From assembly GCA_030040265.1 (NCBI GenBank), contig JASHUB010000055.1, positions 1 to 21,921 on the forward strand: DNA of 21,921 bases, written 5' to 3'. The stretch is from Microcaldota archaeon (lineage in GTDB: Archaea; Micrarchaeota; Micrarchaeia; Micrarchaeales; CABMGC01). The notes beneath the pieces are model-generated. The model was given only the letters and a program-made list of their open reading frames with translations, did no database searches and was not told where the DNA came from. The translations under genes were made by a program, and so were the position numbers. Within the stretch, counting starts at the first letter, position 1. Each line of letters begins with the position of its first letter. Positions 7,740-14,206 of this stretch are shown in pieces.

Positions 7740-8369
7740 CTACAGCACGATCTCCTCGACCGGGCCGCCCGGCGATTTCTCGCCGAAGATCTGGGAGGAG
7801 AATCGATAAAGCGTAACTCCTGGCTGCTTCCACTGGTGCTTCGGAAGCCCGGCCTTCACACAGACGTTGTCCAGGAACTCGGCAGCGGTCCACCTTTGTT
7901 CGACCGCCACCTCCGGGAGAAGGAGCCCGCTCTTGTAGCCGTACTCCACCATAAGCCCATCCCTGCCTATCTTAATGCTCTTTTTCAAAGCGTCCTGCGT
8001 GCCCGTCATCTTCTCAGGCTTGGTAAGGACGTTGACCTCCACGACTATCTGGTCCAGTTCCCTGTGGGACACCGGGACGAACCGCGGGTCTTCGCTCGCC
8101 GCAGCTATCGCCGCATCGATCAGCGTCACCGGGACGTGGTCCTGCGGCTTAGTGATGCCTATGCATCCCCTGAGCGTCCTGGTCGGGTAGTGGTATATCG
8201 TCACGAACACGCCGTGCATGCCCGTTATCCCTTCAAGGTTCTTCGTGACGACCCGCCTATCAAAGTCATTTGTCGTGAGGTGCAGCTCTATTGCATGCCT
8301 TGCCGACCTTACCAGCCGCTCGCCTATGTCTATCGAATAAGGCCTTGGTGACTGGTTCTCCACGTCCAT
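7740..8369 (-). CDS. AMMECR1 domain protein
   Basis: 209-residue protein of the AMMECR1 family, conserved from archaea to humans; its biochemical activity is not established as far as I know. The family hallmark LRGCIG is present with C69, followed by VPVTLIDAAIAAASEDPRF and RELDQIVVEVNVLTKPE. Near the C-terminus, GLLLPEVAVEQRW and LDNVCVKAGLP are also typical. ATG at 8369 is selected because a TATA box (ctaaatac on this strand, 8391-8398) predicts transcription starting at about 8368, giving a leaderless message. An upstream in-frame start at 8417 would precede the promoter. It heads an operon with the Y-family polymerase; whether the two cooperate is not known. Confidence 0.92.
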   Translation of the reverse strand: MDVENQSPRPYSIDIGERLVRSARHAIELHLTTNDFDRRVVTKNLEGITGMHGVFVTIYHYPTRTLRGCIGITKPQDHVPVTLIDAAIAAASEDPRFVPVSHRELDQIVVEVNVLTKPEKMTGTQDALKKSIKIGRDGLMVEYGYKSGLLLPEVAVEQRWTAAEFLDNVCVKAGLPKHQWKQPGVTLYRFSSQIFGEKSPGGPVEEIVL

Positions 8370-8390
8370 GCTCTTGTAAAACCATTGAAA

Positions 8391-8398
8391 GTATTTAG
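8391..8398 (-). promoter_or_regulatory. TATA box of the AMMECR1-dpo4 operon
   Basis: Read on the minus strand the sequence is ctaaatac, centred about 26 bp upstream of the ATG at 8369. Distance and composition fit an archaeal TBP site driving a leaderless transcript. Confidence 0.6.
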
Positions 8399-8420
8399 CA
8401 CTTGCTCCGCAACACATAGC

Positions 8421-8468
8421 TTTTAATACTTTCTAGTCTATTAATAGAATAGTCTAGATTTAGACTAT
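8421..8468 (+). promoter_or_regulatory. Promoter and dyad operators of the padR-ABC operon
   Basis: TATA box ttttaatac (8421-8429) predicts transcription starting near 8452. An inverted repeat with 8-bp perfect arms, ATAGTCTA (8449-8456) and TAGACTAT (8461-8468), covers that start. Just upstream is a 12-bp perfect palindrome, tctattaataga (8437-8448). AGTCTA also occurs a third time at 8435-8440. Such dyads at the start site are the expected binding place for the PadR-like regulator encoded next; binding itself is inferred. Confidence 0.65.
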
Positions 8469-8476
8469 CTGGTCAG

Positions 8477-8845
8477 ATGCCGCGCGACGACGTCATTGAG
8501 ATGGGGAAGCACATCGACAGCAGCTTCAAGCGCGGGGTGGCAAAGGTGGTGATACTGAACTACCTCCGAAAGCAAAAGGCACATCCGTATGCCATACTCA
8601 CCGCGCTGAAGCGCATTCCATCCCCGATAATGAAGGACCTATCGAAGAGCGACGTCTACAACCTGATAAGCTCCCTGGAGAACGACGGGTTCATCACCGC
8701 CAGGGTCATGCTCAGCGGGGCAAAAGCTAAGAAAGTCTACAGCGTAACCGCAAAAGGGACCAAAGTGGCACGCGGCGCAAGGAGAGTGCTATTGGGGCAC
8801 GTGATCGCGATGAAGAAGCTTCTGAAGGAGGAATTCCATGAGTGA
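8477..8845 (+). CDS. PadR-like winged-helix transcriptional regulator
   Basis: 122-residue basic protein with a PadR-type winged helix. KVVILNYLRKQKAHPYAILTAL forms the first two helices, SKSDVYNLISSLENDGFI is the recognition helix region, and ARVMLSGAKAKKVYSVTAKG is the wing with the usual 'Y.lT..G' ending. The C-terminal helix is short, as in small PadR proteins that dimerise. PadR regulators frequently control a neighbouring multidrug-type ABC exporter, and here the gene overlaps the ABC ATPase start by 8 bp. The start at 8477 lies about 25 nt after the predicted transcription start and has only a weak Shine-Dalgarno. Likely a ligand-responsive autorepressor of this operon (inference from context and upstream dyads). 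Confidence 0.85.
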   Translation: MPRDDVIEMGKHIDSSFKRGVAKVVILNYLRKQKAHPYAILTALKRIPSPIMKDLSKSDVYNLISSLENDGFITARVMLSGAKAKKVYSVTAKGTKVARGARRVLLGHVIAMKKLLKEEFHE

Positions 8846-9836
8846 GAACGCAATAGAGATACACGACCTTGTCAAGAAGTTCGGCACGCTGACCGCGGTC
8901 AATCACGTTTCATTCAACATAAAGAAGGGCGAGATCTTTGGGCTGCTCGGACCGAACGGTGCGGGCAAGACCACGACAATAAACATCCTTCTCGGGCTGT
9001 TGCAGCCCACTTCCGGAAAGGTCATAGTGGAGGGCATAGACATGCAGAAGAACCCGGTGCTCGCCAAGGGCAAGGTCGGCATAGTGACCCAGGAGACCGT
9101 AGTCGAACCGGAGCTTACCGCCGAGCAGAACCTGATGATATTCGGCAGGCTCTATCAGATCCCGTCTTCGGAGCTTAAGGAAGACATAGACTTCGCGCTC
9201 GACCTCGCAGACCTCAAGGAGTTCAGGAATAAATTGGCCGGCACATTCTCAGGAGGGATGAAGAGAAGGCTGGAGACCGCAAAGGCGCTCATGCATGCGC
9301 CGGAACTTCTATTGCTGGACGAGCCCACGACCGGGCTGGACATCCAGAACAGGACGAGGATCTGGAGCTTACTGAGAGACATAAACAAGAAGCACAACGT
9401 GACCATACTGCTCACCACCCAATACCTGGAAGAGGCGGACCAGCTCTGCAACAGGATCGGCATAGTCGACCACGGCAAGCTCATAGCGCTCGGGACGCCA
9501 ACCGAACTGAGGCAGAAGATAGGCATGAGCAACGTGATAGAGGTATCAGCAGACAAAGACAACCTGCAAAAAGTTGCGGCTGTCTTCAAGAAGGTGGATC
9601 TCGAGCCGCAGGTCCTGACCAACAAGGTCATCGCCCCGACAGGAAGCAACGCGGTGGGCAAGGTTGAAGCGCTGATAAAGGCAATAACGGCCGCCAAAGT
9701 GCCCATAAGCAACATAAGCATGCACGAGCCGACGATAGACGACGTTTTCCTCAAGCTGACAGGGTCAGGGGCAAGGGATACGACAGGCGAGTATCAGGGC
9801 AGTGCCAGGACAGCATTGTGGAGAGGGAGGAGATAG
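8838..9836 (+). CDS. DrrA-like ABC exporter ATPase
   Basis: 332-residue ATP-binding subunit of an ABC-2 type exporter. Walker A is GPNGAGKTT near residues 39-47, the Q-loop is IVTQE, the signature is FSGGMKRRLETAKAL, Walker B is LLLLDEPTTGLD, and the D-loop follows. The H-loop position reads TTQYLEEADQ, with Gln instead of His; this substitution is familiar in DrrA-type ATPases, so it is not a defect specific to this gene. The C-terminal segment EPTIDDVFLKLTG is the DrrA family tail, followed by a basic extension rich in R. It overlaps the padR gene by 8 bp and is followed directly by the permease. The complex is expected in the cytoplasmic membrane exporting a hydrophobic compound or lipid; the substrate is unknown. 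Confidence 0.93.
   Translation: MSENAIEIHDLVKKFGTLTAVNHVSFNIKKGEIFGLLGPNGAGKTTTINILLGLLQPTSGKVIVEGIDMQKNPVLAKGKVGIVTQETVVEPELTAEQNLMIFGRLYQIPSSELKEDIDFALDLADLKEFRNKLAGTFSGGMKRRLETAKALMHAPELLLLDEPTTGLDIQNRTRIWSLLRDINKKHNVTILLTTQYLEEADQLCNRIGIVDHGKLIALGTPTELRQKIGMSNVIEVSADKDNLQKVAAVFKKVDLEPQVLTNKVIAPTGSNAVGKVEALIKAITAAKVPISNISMHEPTIDDVFLKLTGSGARDTTGEYQGSARTALWRGRR
9826..9830 (+). promoter_or_regulatory. Strong Shine-Dalgarno deciding the permease start
   Basis: GGAGG lies 7 nt before the ATG at 9838 and is complementary to the archaeal 16S rRNA tail. It fixes the permease start there and rejects the in-frame ATG at 9802 inside the ATPase gene. Confidence 0.75.
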
Positions 9837-9837
9837 G

Positions 9838-10971
9838 ATGGGCCTGGTCAAAGATACGTACACTCTTTTCCTCAGGGAGATGCTGATCTTCAAGAAGAAC
9901 TACATGTCCAGCATCCTCAGGTCGATCATGTTCCCGCTGATCTTCATACTCCTGCTCGGCAGCTTCGGTAGCACTCCGAAGAACGTGCCTATAGCGGTGG
10001 TCAACTACGACAACGGCGCCAGGGCGCTCGCCTTCATAAACCTGCTCCAATCCGGAAACGGCGTCCAAGTCGTAAGTTCGACCACGCAGCAGCAGGCGAT
10101 GACGCTCCTCGCGCAGGGCACTGTTGCCGCAGTGGTGGTTATACCGAGCGGCTTCTCCCAAGCTCAGGAAACCGCATCCAGCCTTTATGTTTATCTTGAC
10201 AACTCGCAACCCCAGTCTGCAGAGGTCGCCAGCGCCACCGTAGACTCTGCAGCCGACGAGCTGGGCCTGACTACGTCAACAAGCAGCGTCGCCGGAGGCC
10301 TGAGCAAGCAGGGCATAATATCAGTGATCACAAACTACGCCTACGGCGCCAGCAGCAACTACCTGAGCTTCGTCATCGGAGGACTCCTGGTGATGGTAGC
10401 ATCCTTCGGCGCGGTGTTCAGCGCCGGATTCACCATGCTGAGCGACAGGGACCTCGGGAACATGAAGGCATTCCTGACAACCCCGATAAACAAGTTTTCC
10501 ATACTGCTCGGCAAGATCGCGTACGGCACATTCCAGTCAGCATTCTCGGCATACGTAGGGCTGGCGATAGGCCTGCTTTACGGCGCTACCATCGCGGCCG
10601 GCCTTGTGGGGCTAATCGAACTGATATGGATAATCCTCCTCGTGGGGCTCGGATTCAGTTCGATGGCCATAGCAATCGCCGCGAAACTCAAGCAGATCCA
10701 GACTTACGGGCTTGTGGCCCAGACCGTCGTGATGCCTCTGGCATTCCTGGGCGGCGCGTTCGTTCCTGCAACCCTGCTCCCGAGTTTCCTCCTGCCGATA
10801 GTGGCGGTCAACCCGGAGACGTATGCGGTAAACGCCGTCAGGGACATAATGATAAAGGGCTCTTTGCCGGTAGCCACGCTGCTGACAACCTCTATAATAC
10901 TTGGCGTCTTCACAATAGCGATGATGTCTTTGGCACTGTACTTCTTTAGCGATACGAGCAAGCAGATATGA
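9838..10971 (+). CDS. ABC-2 type permease (DrrB-like)
   Basis: 377-residue membrane partner of the preceding ATPase. One helix lies near residues 25-43 (SIMFPLIFILLLGSFG), followed by a large exposed domain of about 120 residues with VPIAVVNYDNG near its start. A cluster of five hydrophobic segments begins near residue 170. Family marks are FTMLSDRDLGNMKAFLTTPI before the third helix region and GAFVPATLLPSFL then NPETYAVNAVRD near the C-terminus. The arrangement of one helix, a large external loop and five helices is that of ABC-2/YhgE-type exporters. It begins 1 nt after the ATPase stop, so the two are co-translated. The substrate cannot be read from the sequence. Confidence 0.9.
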   Translation: MGLVKDTYTLFLREMLIFKKNYMSSILRSIMFPLIFILLLGSFGSTPKNVPIAVVNYDNGARALAFINLLQSGNGVQVVSSTTQQQAMTLLAQGTVAAVVVIPSGFSQAQETASSLYVYLDNSQPQSAEVASATVDSAADELGLTTSTSSVAGGLSKQGIISVITNYAYGASSNYLSFVIGGLLVMVASFGAVFSAGFTMLSDRDLGNMKAFLTTPINKFSILLGKIAYGTFQSAFSAYVGLAIGLLYGATIAAGLVGLIELIWIILLVGLGFSSMAIAIAAKLKQIQTYGLVAQTVVMPLAFLGGAFVPATLLPSFLLPIVAVNPETYAVNAVRDIMIKGSLPVATLLTTSIILGVFTIAMMSLALYFFSDTSKQI

Positions 10972-11003
10972 TATGAATTACGATTGCGATTATTGGTGTA
11001 AGA

Positions 11004-12230
11004 ATGAAAACGAAATATGTCTTTATGGCTTTGGCCACCCTCATGCTGTTGGGCGGCATCGTCAGCGCGCAGTGGGACGGTGCGAGCACGTTTGCAAACG
11101 TATCCGTGTCTCCAAATCCGGTCATCGCCGGCGGGAACGCAACCATAGTGTTCCAGCTGTACAACTCGTACAACTTCCCGCTTTCCAGCGTGAACCTGCA
11201 GCCTACCGGCAGCTATCCGCTGCTCAACGTCTCGCCCCTGAACAGCCGCCAGCTGGGGCCGCTGCCTCCTGGACTTAACCCAACCTACTTCAATTACACC
11301 TTCCCGATACCGGCAACCGCGCCTTCGGGAGTCTACACCCTGACGTTCACGGCCACCTATTATACATACACAGCATCGGGGCTGGTGATAGGCAGCTCGA
11401 CCATGCCTGTGAGCATCTACGTGCAGAACAAGCCAGCGATAAAAGTGATTGCATCTAGTTCACAGCCCGCAGCGCTCTATGCCGGATACAACCAGACCGT
11501 CGAACTTGCGATAGAGAACAACGGTTATGGAGATGCAAGAAACGTTAGCGTAACGGTCAGCGCCGGATCGGGCACCAACCTCCTCAGTTCCATAAACACG
11601 TTCTTCATATCGAACCTGACGCGAGGCTCAGCTGTCGACTACCCGATTCTTGTGTCTGTAGAGCACACTGGCAGCGCAAGGATAATCGCCAACGTAACCT
11701 ACTACACGTCCAACTTCGGCCAGCGCTTTTCCAGCATCCAGAGCGTGAACCTCTCAGTCGCACCGTCAGCGCAGTTCAACATCAGCGCCCAGAGCTCCAG
11801 CCTGAGCCCCGGATCGACCGACGTTCCGCTGAAGTTCACAATAACAAACACCGGTTCGAGCGATGCGCAGGACCTGCAGTTGAGCCTGGAAACGAACTAT
11901 CCTATAACGCCTGTAGCCAGCACAGCGTACATCAGTGACCTGAAGGCAGGCGCCACGACAAACGTCACCTTCCTTGTCAGTGCAGACTCGAGCGGCGTGG
12001 CGGGCAACTACCCGGTCACCATTTTCGAGCAGTGGAAGCAGCCAAGCGGCGCCGTGAACCAGCAGTACTCCGGCTCAACGGCCTACTATGCAGCAGTCCA
12101 GTCAAGCTCGGTCTCCGGCGTGTACGAAGAATGGGTCGTGGGCGTCATAGGCATCGTGATAGTCGTGGTCATCGCATTGAGGCTGCGCGCCAGGTTCTCC
12201 AAGAGGCAGCATGGTCAGAAGAAGGCTTAA
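11004..12230 (+). CDS. Secreted, C-terminally anchored protein with CARDB-like beta domains
   Basis: 408 residues with a clear signal peptide (MKTKYVFMALATLMLLGGIVSA, cleavage likely before QWD) and a C-terminal anchor helix (VVGVIGIVIVVVIALRL) followed by basic RARFSKRQ, so the bulk faces outside. The ectodomain is rich in S, T, N and Y and contains at least three immunoglobulin-like beta segments. These have the pattern of COG1361/CARDB S-layer-type domains, e.g. NPVIAGGNATIVFQLYNSYN, ELAIENNGYGDARNVSVTV and PLKFTITNTGSSDAQDLQLS. Many N-x-S/T sequons are present. It starts 32 nt after the permease, with GGTG about 5 nt before the ATG, and is probably the last gene of the padR-ABC operon. 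It may bind or guide the exported substrate or act as a surface component; this is inference. Confidence 0.82.
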   Translation: MKTKYVFMALATLMLLGGIVSAQWDGASTFANVSVSPNPVIAGGNATIVFQLYNSYNFPLSSVNLQPTGSYPLLNVSPLNSRQLGPLPPGLNPTYFNYTFPIPATAPSGVYTLTFTATYYTYTASGLVIGSSTMPVSIYVQNKPAIKVIASSSQPAALYAGYNQTVELAIENNGYGDARNVSVTVSAGSGTNLLSSINTFFISNLTRGSAVDYPILVSVEHTGSARIIANVTYYTSNFGQRFSSIQSVNLSVAPSAQFNISAQSSSLSPGSTDVPLKFTITNTGSSDAQDLQLSLETNYPITPVASTAYISDLKAGATTNVTFLVSADSSGVAGNYPVTIFEQWKQPSGAVNQQYSGSTAYYAAVQSSSVSGVYEEWVVGVIGIVIVVVIALRLRARFSKRQHGQKKA

Positions 12231-12550
12231 AGCGCGGCAGCCTTCTCGCTGAGCTGCGACAGGAGTTCCTCGTTGTCATTAGGCGCAGCGATGACCCTCT
12301 TGGTCTGCCCGCACTTCAGGCACTTGTAGACAAGGGTGTAGCTGCCGCCGCTGTATTCGGCGCGCTGCGGTAGCATCAGGCCCCTGCACTTCGACGCCCT
12401 GTCTCCAGGATTCACGTCGACGTGGATGCTCGCGAGGCAGTAGGGGCAGTGGTCCGTTATGCCCGTGCCGACCGTCTCCCTGCCGCACGCTATGCACTTG
12501 AACGATTCTTTCTTCTTTTGGAACCTCTTAGTCTCTGCCAATTCATCCAC
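12227..12550 (-). CDS. RNHCP-domain zinc-binding protein
   Basis: 107-residue protein with the RNHCP domain layout. There is a first CxxC (FKCIACGRE, about residues 18-21), then TDHCPYCLASIHVDVNPGDRA (the domain's namesake segment, with T-D in place of R-N), CRGLMLP, and a last CLKCG. The C-terminal APNDNEELLSQL also fits. Function is not known to me; four Cys pairs or His/Cys positions suggest one or two zinc sites. The start is ambiguous: GTG at 12550 lies inside the DUF192 stop region (8-bp overlap), and an in-frame TTG at 12541 is preceded by GGTGG at a suitable distance. The stop overlaps that of the convergent surface-protein gene in a shared TTAA. Confidence 0.82.
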   Translation of the reverse strand: MDELAETKRFQKKKESFKCIACGRETVGTGITDHCPYCLASIHVDVNPGDRASKCRGLMLPQRAEYSGGSYTLVYKCLKCGQTKRVIAAPNDNEELLSQLSEKAAAL

Positions 12551-13025
12551 CGAACATGACCTTCGTCCCGACCGTTATGTTGTTTCTCTGCGCGAAGCCT
12601 GCCTTCGCCTCTATCACGTAGTTGGCATACGCGTGTGGGTCGTATACCGCGCATGTCTCGCTGTCAGCGCAGGTCGGCGCATCGGCAGCGACGTACACCA
12701 CCCTGCCCGTCTCGCCGCTAGCGTTCACCCATATTATGTCGAGGCTGCTGTAAGTGTCATACATCCAGAAGGAATAGACGCCCTCGTTCCCGAACTCGAA
12801 TATCATTATCGTGCTGTTAGTGACTGTGGTGTTCATTAGTCCGTGCTGCCACTCTGCTGGGTTCAGCGCCCAAGACGTTATGTTGAACCGCTCGCTGCCC
12901 ACATTGAAATATGAGAACTGCCTGGCGACGCCCGCAAACATGCTGGTGACCTGCAGCAAGGCGAGTATAAAGACCGCCAGGACAAGGACCACCGGAAGCG
13001 TGAGCCGCAGCTCATTATGTGCCAT
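12543..13025 (-). CDS. Membrane-anchored DUF192 protein
   Basis: 160 residues. An N-terminal helix (LPVVLVLAVFILALLQVTSMFAG, about 10-32) is a signal anchor, leaving a DUF192 domain outside the cell. Family marks are PAEWQHGLMN, STIMIFEFGNEGVYSFWMYDTYSSLDIIWVN, YDPHAYANYVIEAKAGFAQRNNITVGTKV, and a pair of Cys (CADSETC) at the place where the family commonly has them. The DUF192 function is unknown to me; an external small-molecule or surface role is often proposed. ATG at 13025 lies about 23 nt downstream of a weak TATA-like ctaaagttat (13044-13053 on this strand), suggesting a leaderless message. It is followed with overlap by the RNHCP gene. Confidence 0.88.
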   Translation of the reverse strand: MAHNELRLTLPVVLVLAVFILALLQVTSMFAGVARQFSYFNVGSERFNITSWALNPAEWQHGLMNTTVTNSTIMIFEFGNEGVYSFWMYDTYSSLDIIWVNASGETGRVVYVAADAPTCADSETCAVYDPHAYANYVIEAKAGFAQRNNITVGTKVMFGG

Positions 13026-13074
13026 GATGTGTTCTGGAGGAACATAACTTTAGCCTTGCGGTGCACGGGGCAAG

Positions 13075-13084
13075 GTTTAAGTAA
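13075..13084 (+). promoter_or_regulatory. TATA box of secG
   Basis: gtttaagtaa lies about 36 bp upstream of the secG ATG and predicts transcription starting near 13106, with a leader of about 9 nt. Confidence 0.5.
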
Positions 13085-13114
13085 TATTATGGCACAGTAT
13101 ATGCACGTGATAGA

Positions 13115-13267
13115 ATGCCTTTGAGCACACCGCAATCGCAGGCCGGCATCATGAACTTCTACGATGCCCCGGCTCCGGGACCTTCGCTCAACCCGAAGGC
13201 TGTGCTCGCACTGATATTCATCTTCGCGCTTGTGGTCGTCGTGTTCGGCCACTTTGCCGGCGTCTGA
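13115..13267 (+). CDS. secG: SecG / Sec61-beta subunit of the protein translocase
   Basis: A 50-residue gene, shorter than most gene finders accept. The protein has a short polar N-terminus, then SQAGIMNFYDAPAPGPSLNPKAV and one C-terminal helix, LALIFIFALVVVVFGHF. The 'aGimnfyd...l.PkaVl.l...f.' pattern is that of archaeal Sec61-beta/SecG, a tail-anchored helix beside SecY. It is expected in the cytoplasmic membrane as the small, non-essential subunit of the SecYEG channel. GTGA stands 4 nt before the ATG and a TATA box is at 13075-13084. The stop TGA directly abuts the stop of the convergent AbrB-wHTH gene. Confidence rests on pattern and size, since the family is short and weakly conserved. 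Confidence 0.85.
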   Translation: MPLSTPQSQAGIMNFYDAPAPGPSLNPKAVLALIFIFALVVVVFGHFAGV

Positions 13268-14155
13268 TCACGCGACGGCGAACACGTCCTTTCTCCTTTC
13301 GCTGACTTCTCCGCTCTCAGCAAGCAGATAGAGGATCGCGCGGACGGCGTCTTCGTCTATCTTGGCCTCCTTCGCTATGTCACTGACCTTCGACGGTCCC
13401 ACCCTGACCGCCTTCAGTATCTTCGGGCTGTTCTCATTTATGAAACTCCTGAGCACGATGTAGAACTTCTTGTTGAAGGCGCGAGTGCCGAGCACCATGC
13501 CGTGCCTTATGCTGTCCTCCAGCGCCAGCGAGACCGCGCTCGCCTCGCTCTCCGTCTGTATGACAACGAAACCGTTGGTCTCCAAGGACTTGACGTTCTC
13601 GTTCTCAATGCCCGCAGGCTGCTGCGCCATCGGCCTCTTCGCGAAAGTGGGGGCCTGCTGGACCGGCCTTGGGGCCTGGACGCGCTCCTGCTGCTCTGCG
13701 ACCTTCTTCCGCATCAGGAACTTGTCGTATATCGCCTTCGATATGCCATAAAGCGGTTTCTGCTCCTTCGGGTTCTTGAACAGCGTAACGGCCTTCTCCT
13801 TTAGCAGCCTCTGGAGTGTCGACTTCTCGGAGTCGTTGAGCAGCTTCGCGACGTTCTCCGGAGTCCTCTGCCCGTACCTGAGCGTGTCTAGCTTCTTCAG
13901 CACGGCGAGCTCGTCAGCGGGCAGGCTCATCGATGCAGGTGCAGCGGGCCTCGGTTCGACGCTCCTTGGTTCCTGCCTTGCCTCCTGCTTCCCCGCAAGC
14001 ATGCTGGTTATGTCGGACTTCTTTGCGAACAGGAAGGCCTTGTCGCTGAACTTGAAGAAGTCCATCTCGTCCCCGTCCTTGATTCCCAGCGCCTCGATCA
14101 CTTCAAATGGAAGGTAGAGCAGAAGCTTGTTCGCTGTCGTCTTGGATTTGTACAC
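13268..14155 (-). CDS. AbrB-like plus winged-helix DNA-binding protein
   Basis: 295 residues in three blocks joined by flexible linkers. Residues 1-46 look like an AbrB/SpoVT swapped-hairpin DNA-binding domain (LLLYLPFEVIEALGIKDGDE...FLFAKK). Residues about 80-148 are helical with a wHTH-like pattern (ADELAVLKKLDTL, PENVAKLLNDSEKSTLQRLL, then a short wing ending in YGIS). Residues about 185-295 end in another wHTH (VSDIAKEAKIDEDAVRAILYLLAESGEV). Linkers at about 55-76 and 150-182 are rich in P, Q, A and R. I do not recognise the full architecture. It is probably a transcription or chromatin factor. GTG at 14155 is the start, about 7 nt after the transcription start predicted from the shared TATA element at 14186-14191. 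It is divergent from nnr. Confidence 0.72.
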   Translation of the reverse strand: MYKSKTTANKLLLYLPFEVIEALGIKDGDEMDFFKFSDKAFLFAKKSDITSMLAGKQEARQEPRSVEPRPAAPASMSLPADELAVLKKLDTLRYGQRTPENVAKLLNDSEKSTLQRLLKEKAVTLFKNPKEQKPLYGISKAIYDKFLMRKKVAEQQERVQAPRPVQQAPTFAKRPMAQQPAGIENENVKSLETNGFVVIQTESEASAVSLALEDSIRHGMVLGTRAFNKKFYIVLRSFINENSPKILKAVRVGPSKVSDIAKEAKIDEDAVRAILYLLAESGEVSERRKDVFAVA

Positions 14156-14182
14156 TTTTACTATCGACTCGCCCCCTGATAA

Positions 14183-14192
14183 GTATTTAAAA
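14183..14192. promoter_or_regulatory. Bidirectional TATA element between the AbrB-wHTH gene and nnr
   Basis: gtatttaaaa contains the self-complementary core TTTAAA (14186-14191). At about 27 bp it predicts starts near 14162 on the minus strand and 14215 on the plus strand. These sit at the GTG (14155) and at the second ATG of nnr (14213), so both messages would be leaderless or nearly so. Confidence 0.6.
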
Positions 14193-14206
14193 TCACTATC
14201 GTATAT

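Noticed and set aside
9415..9425. Gln for His in the ABC ATPase H-loop as a novel inactivation
   Set aside because: TTQYLEEAD is a known feature of DrrA-type exporters, so it is not unusual for the family.
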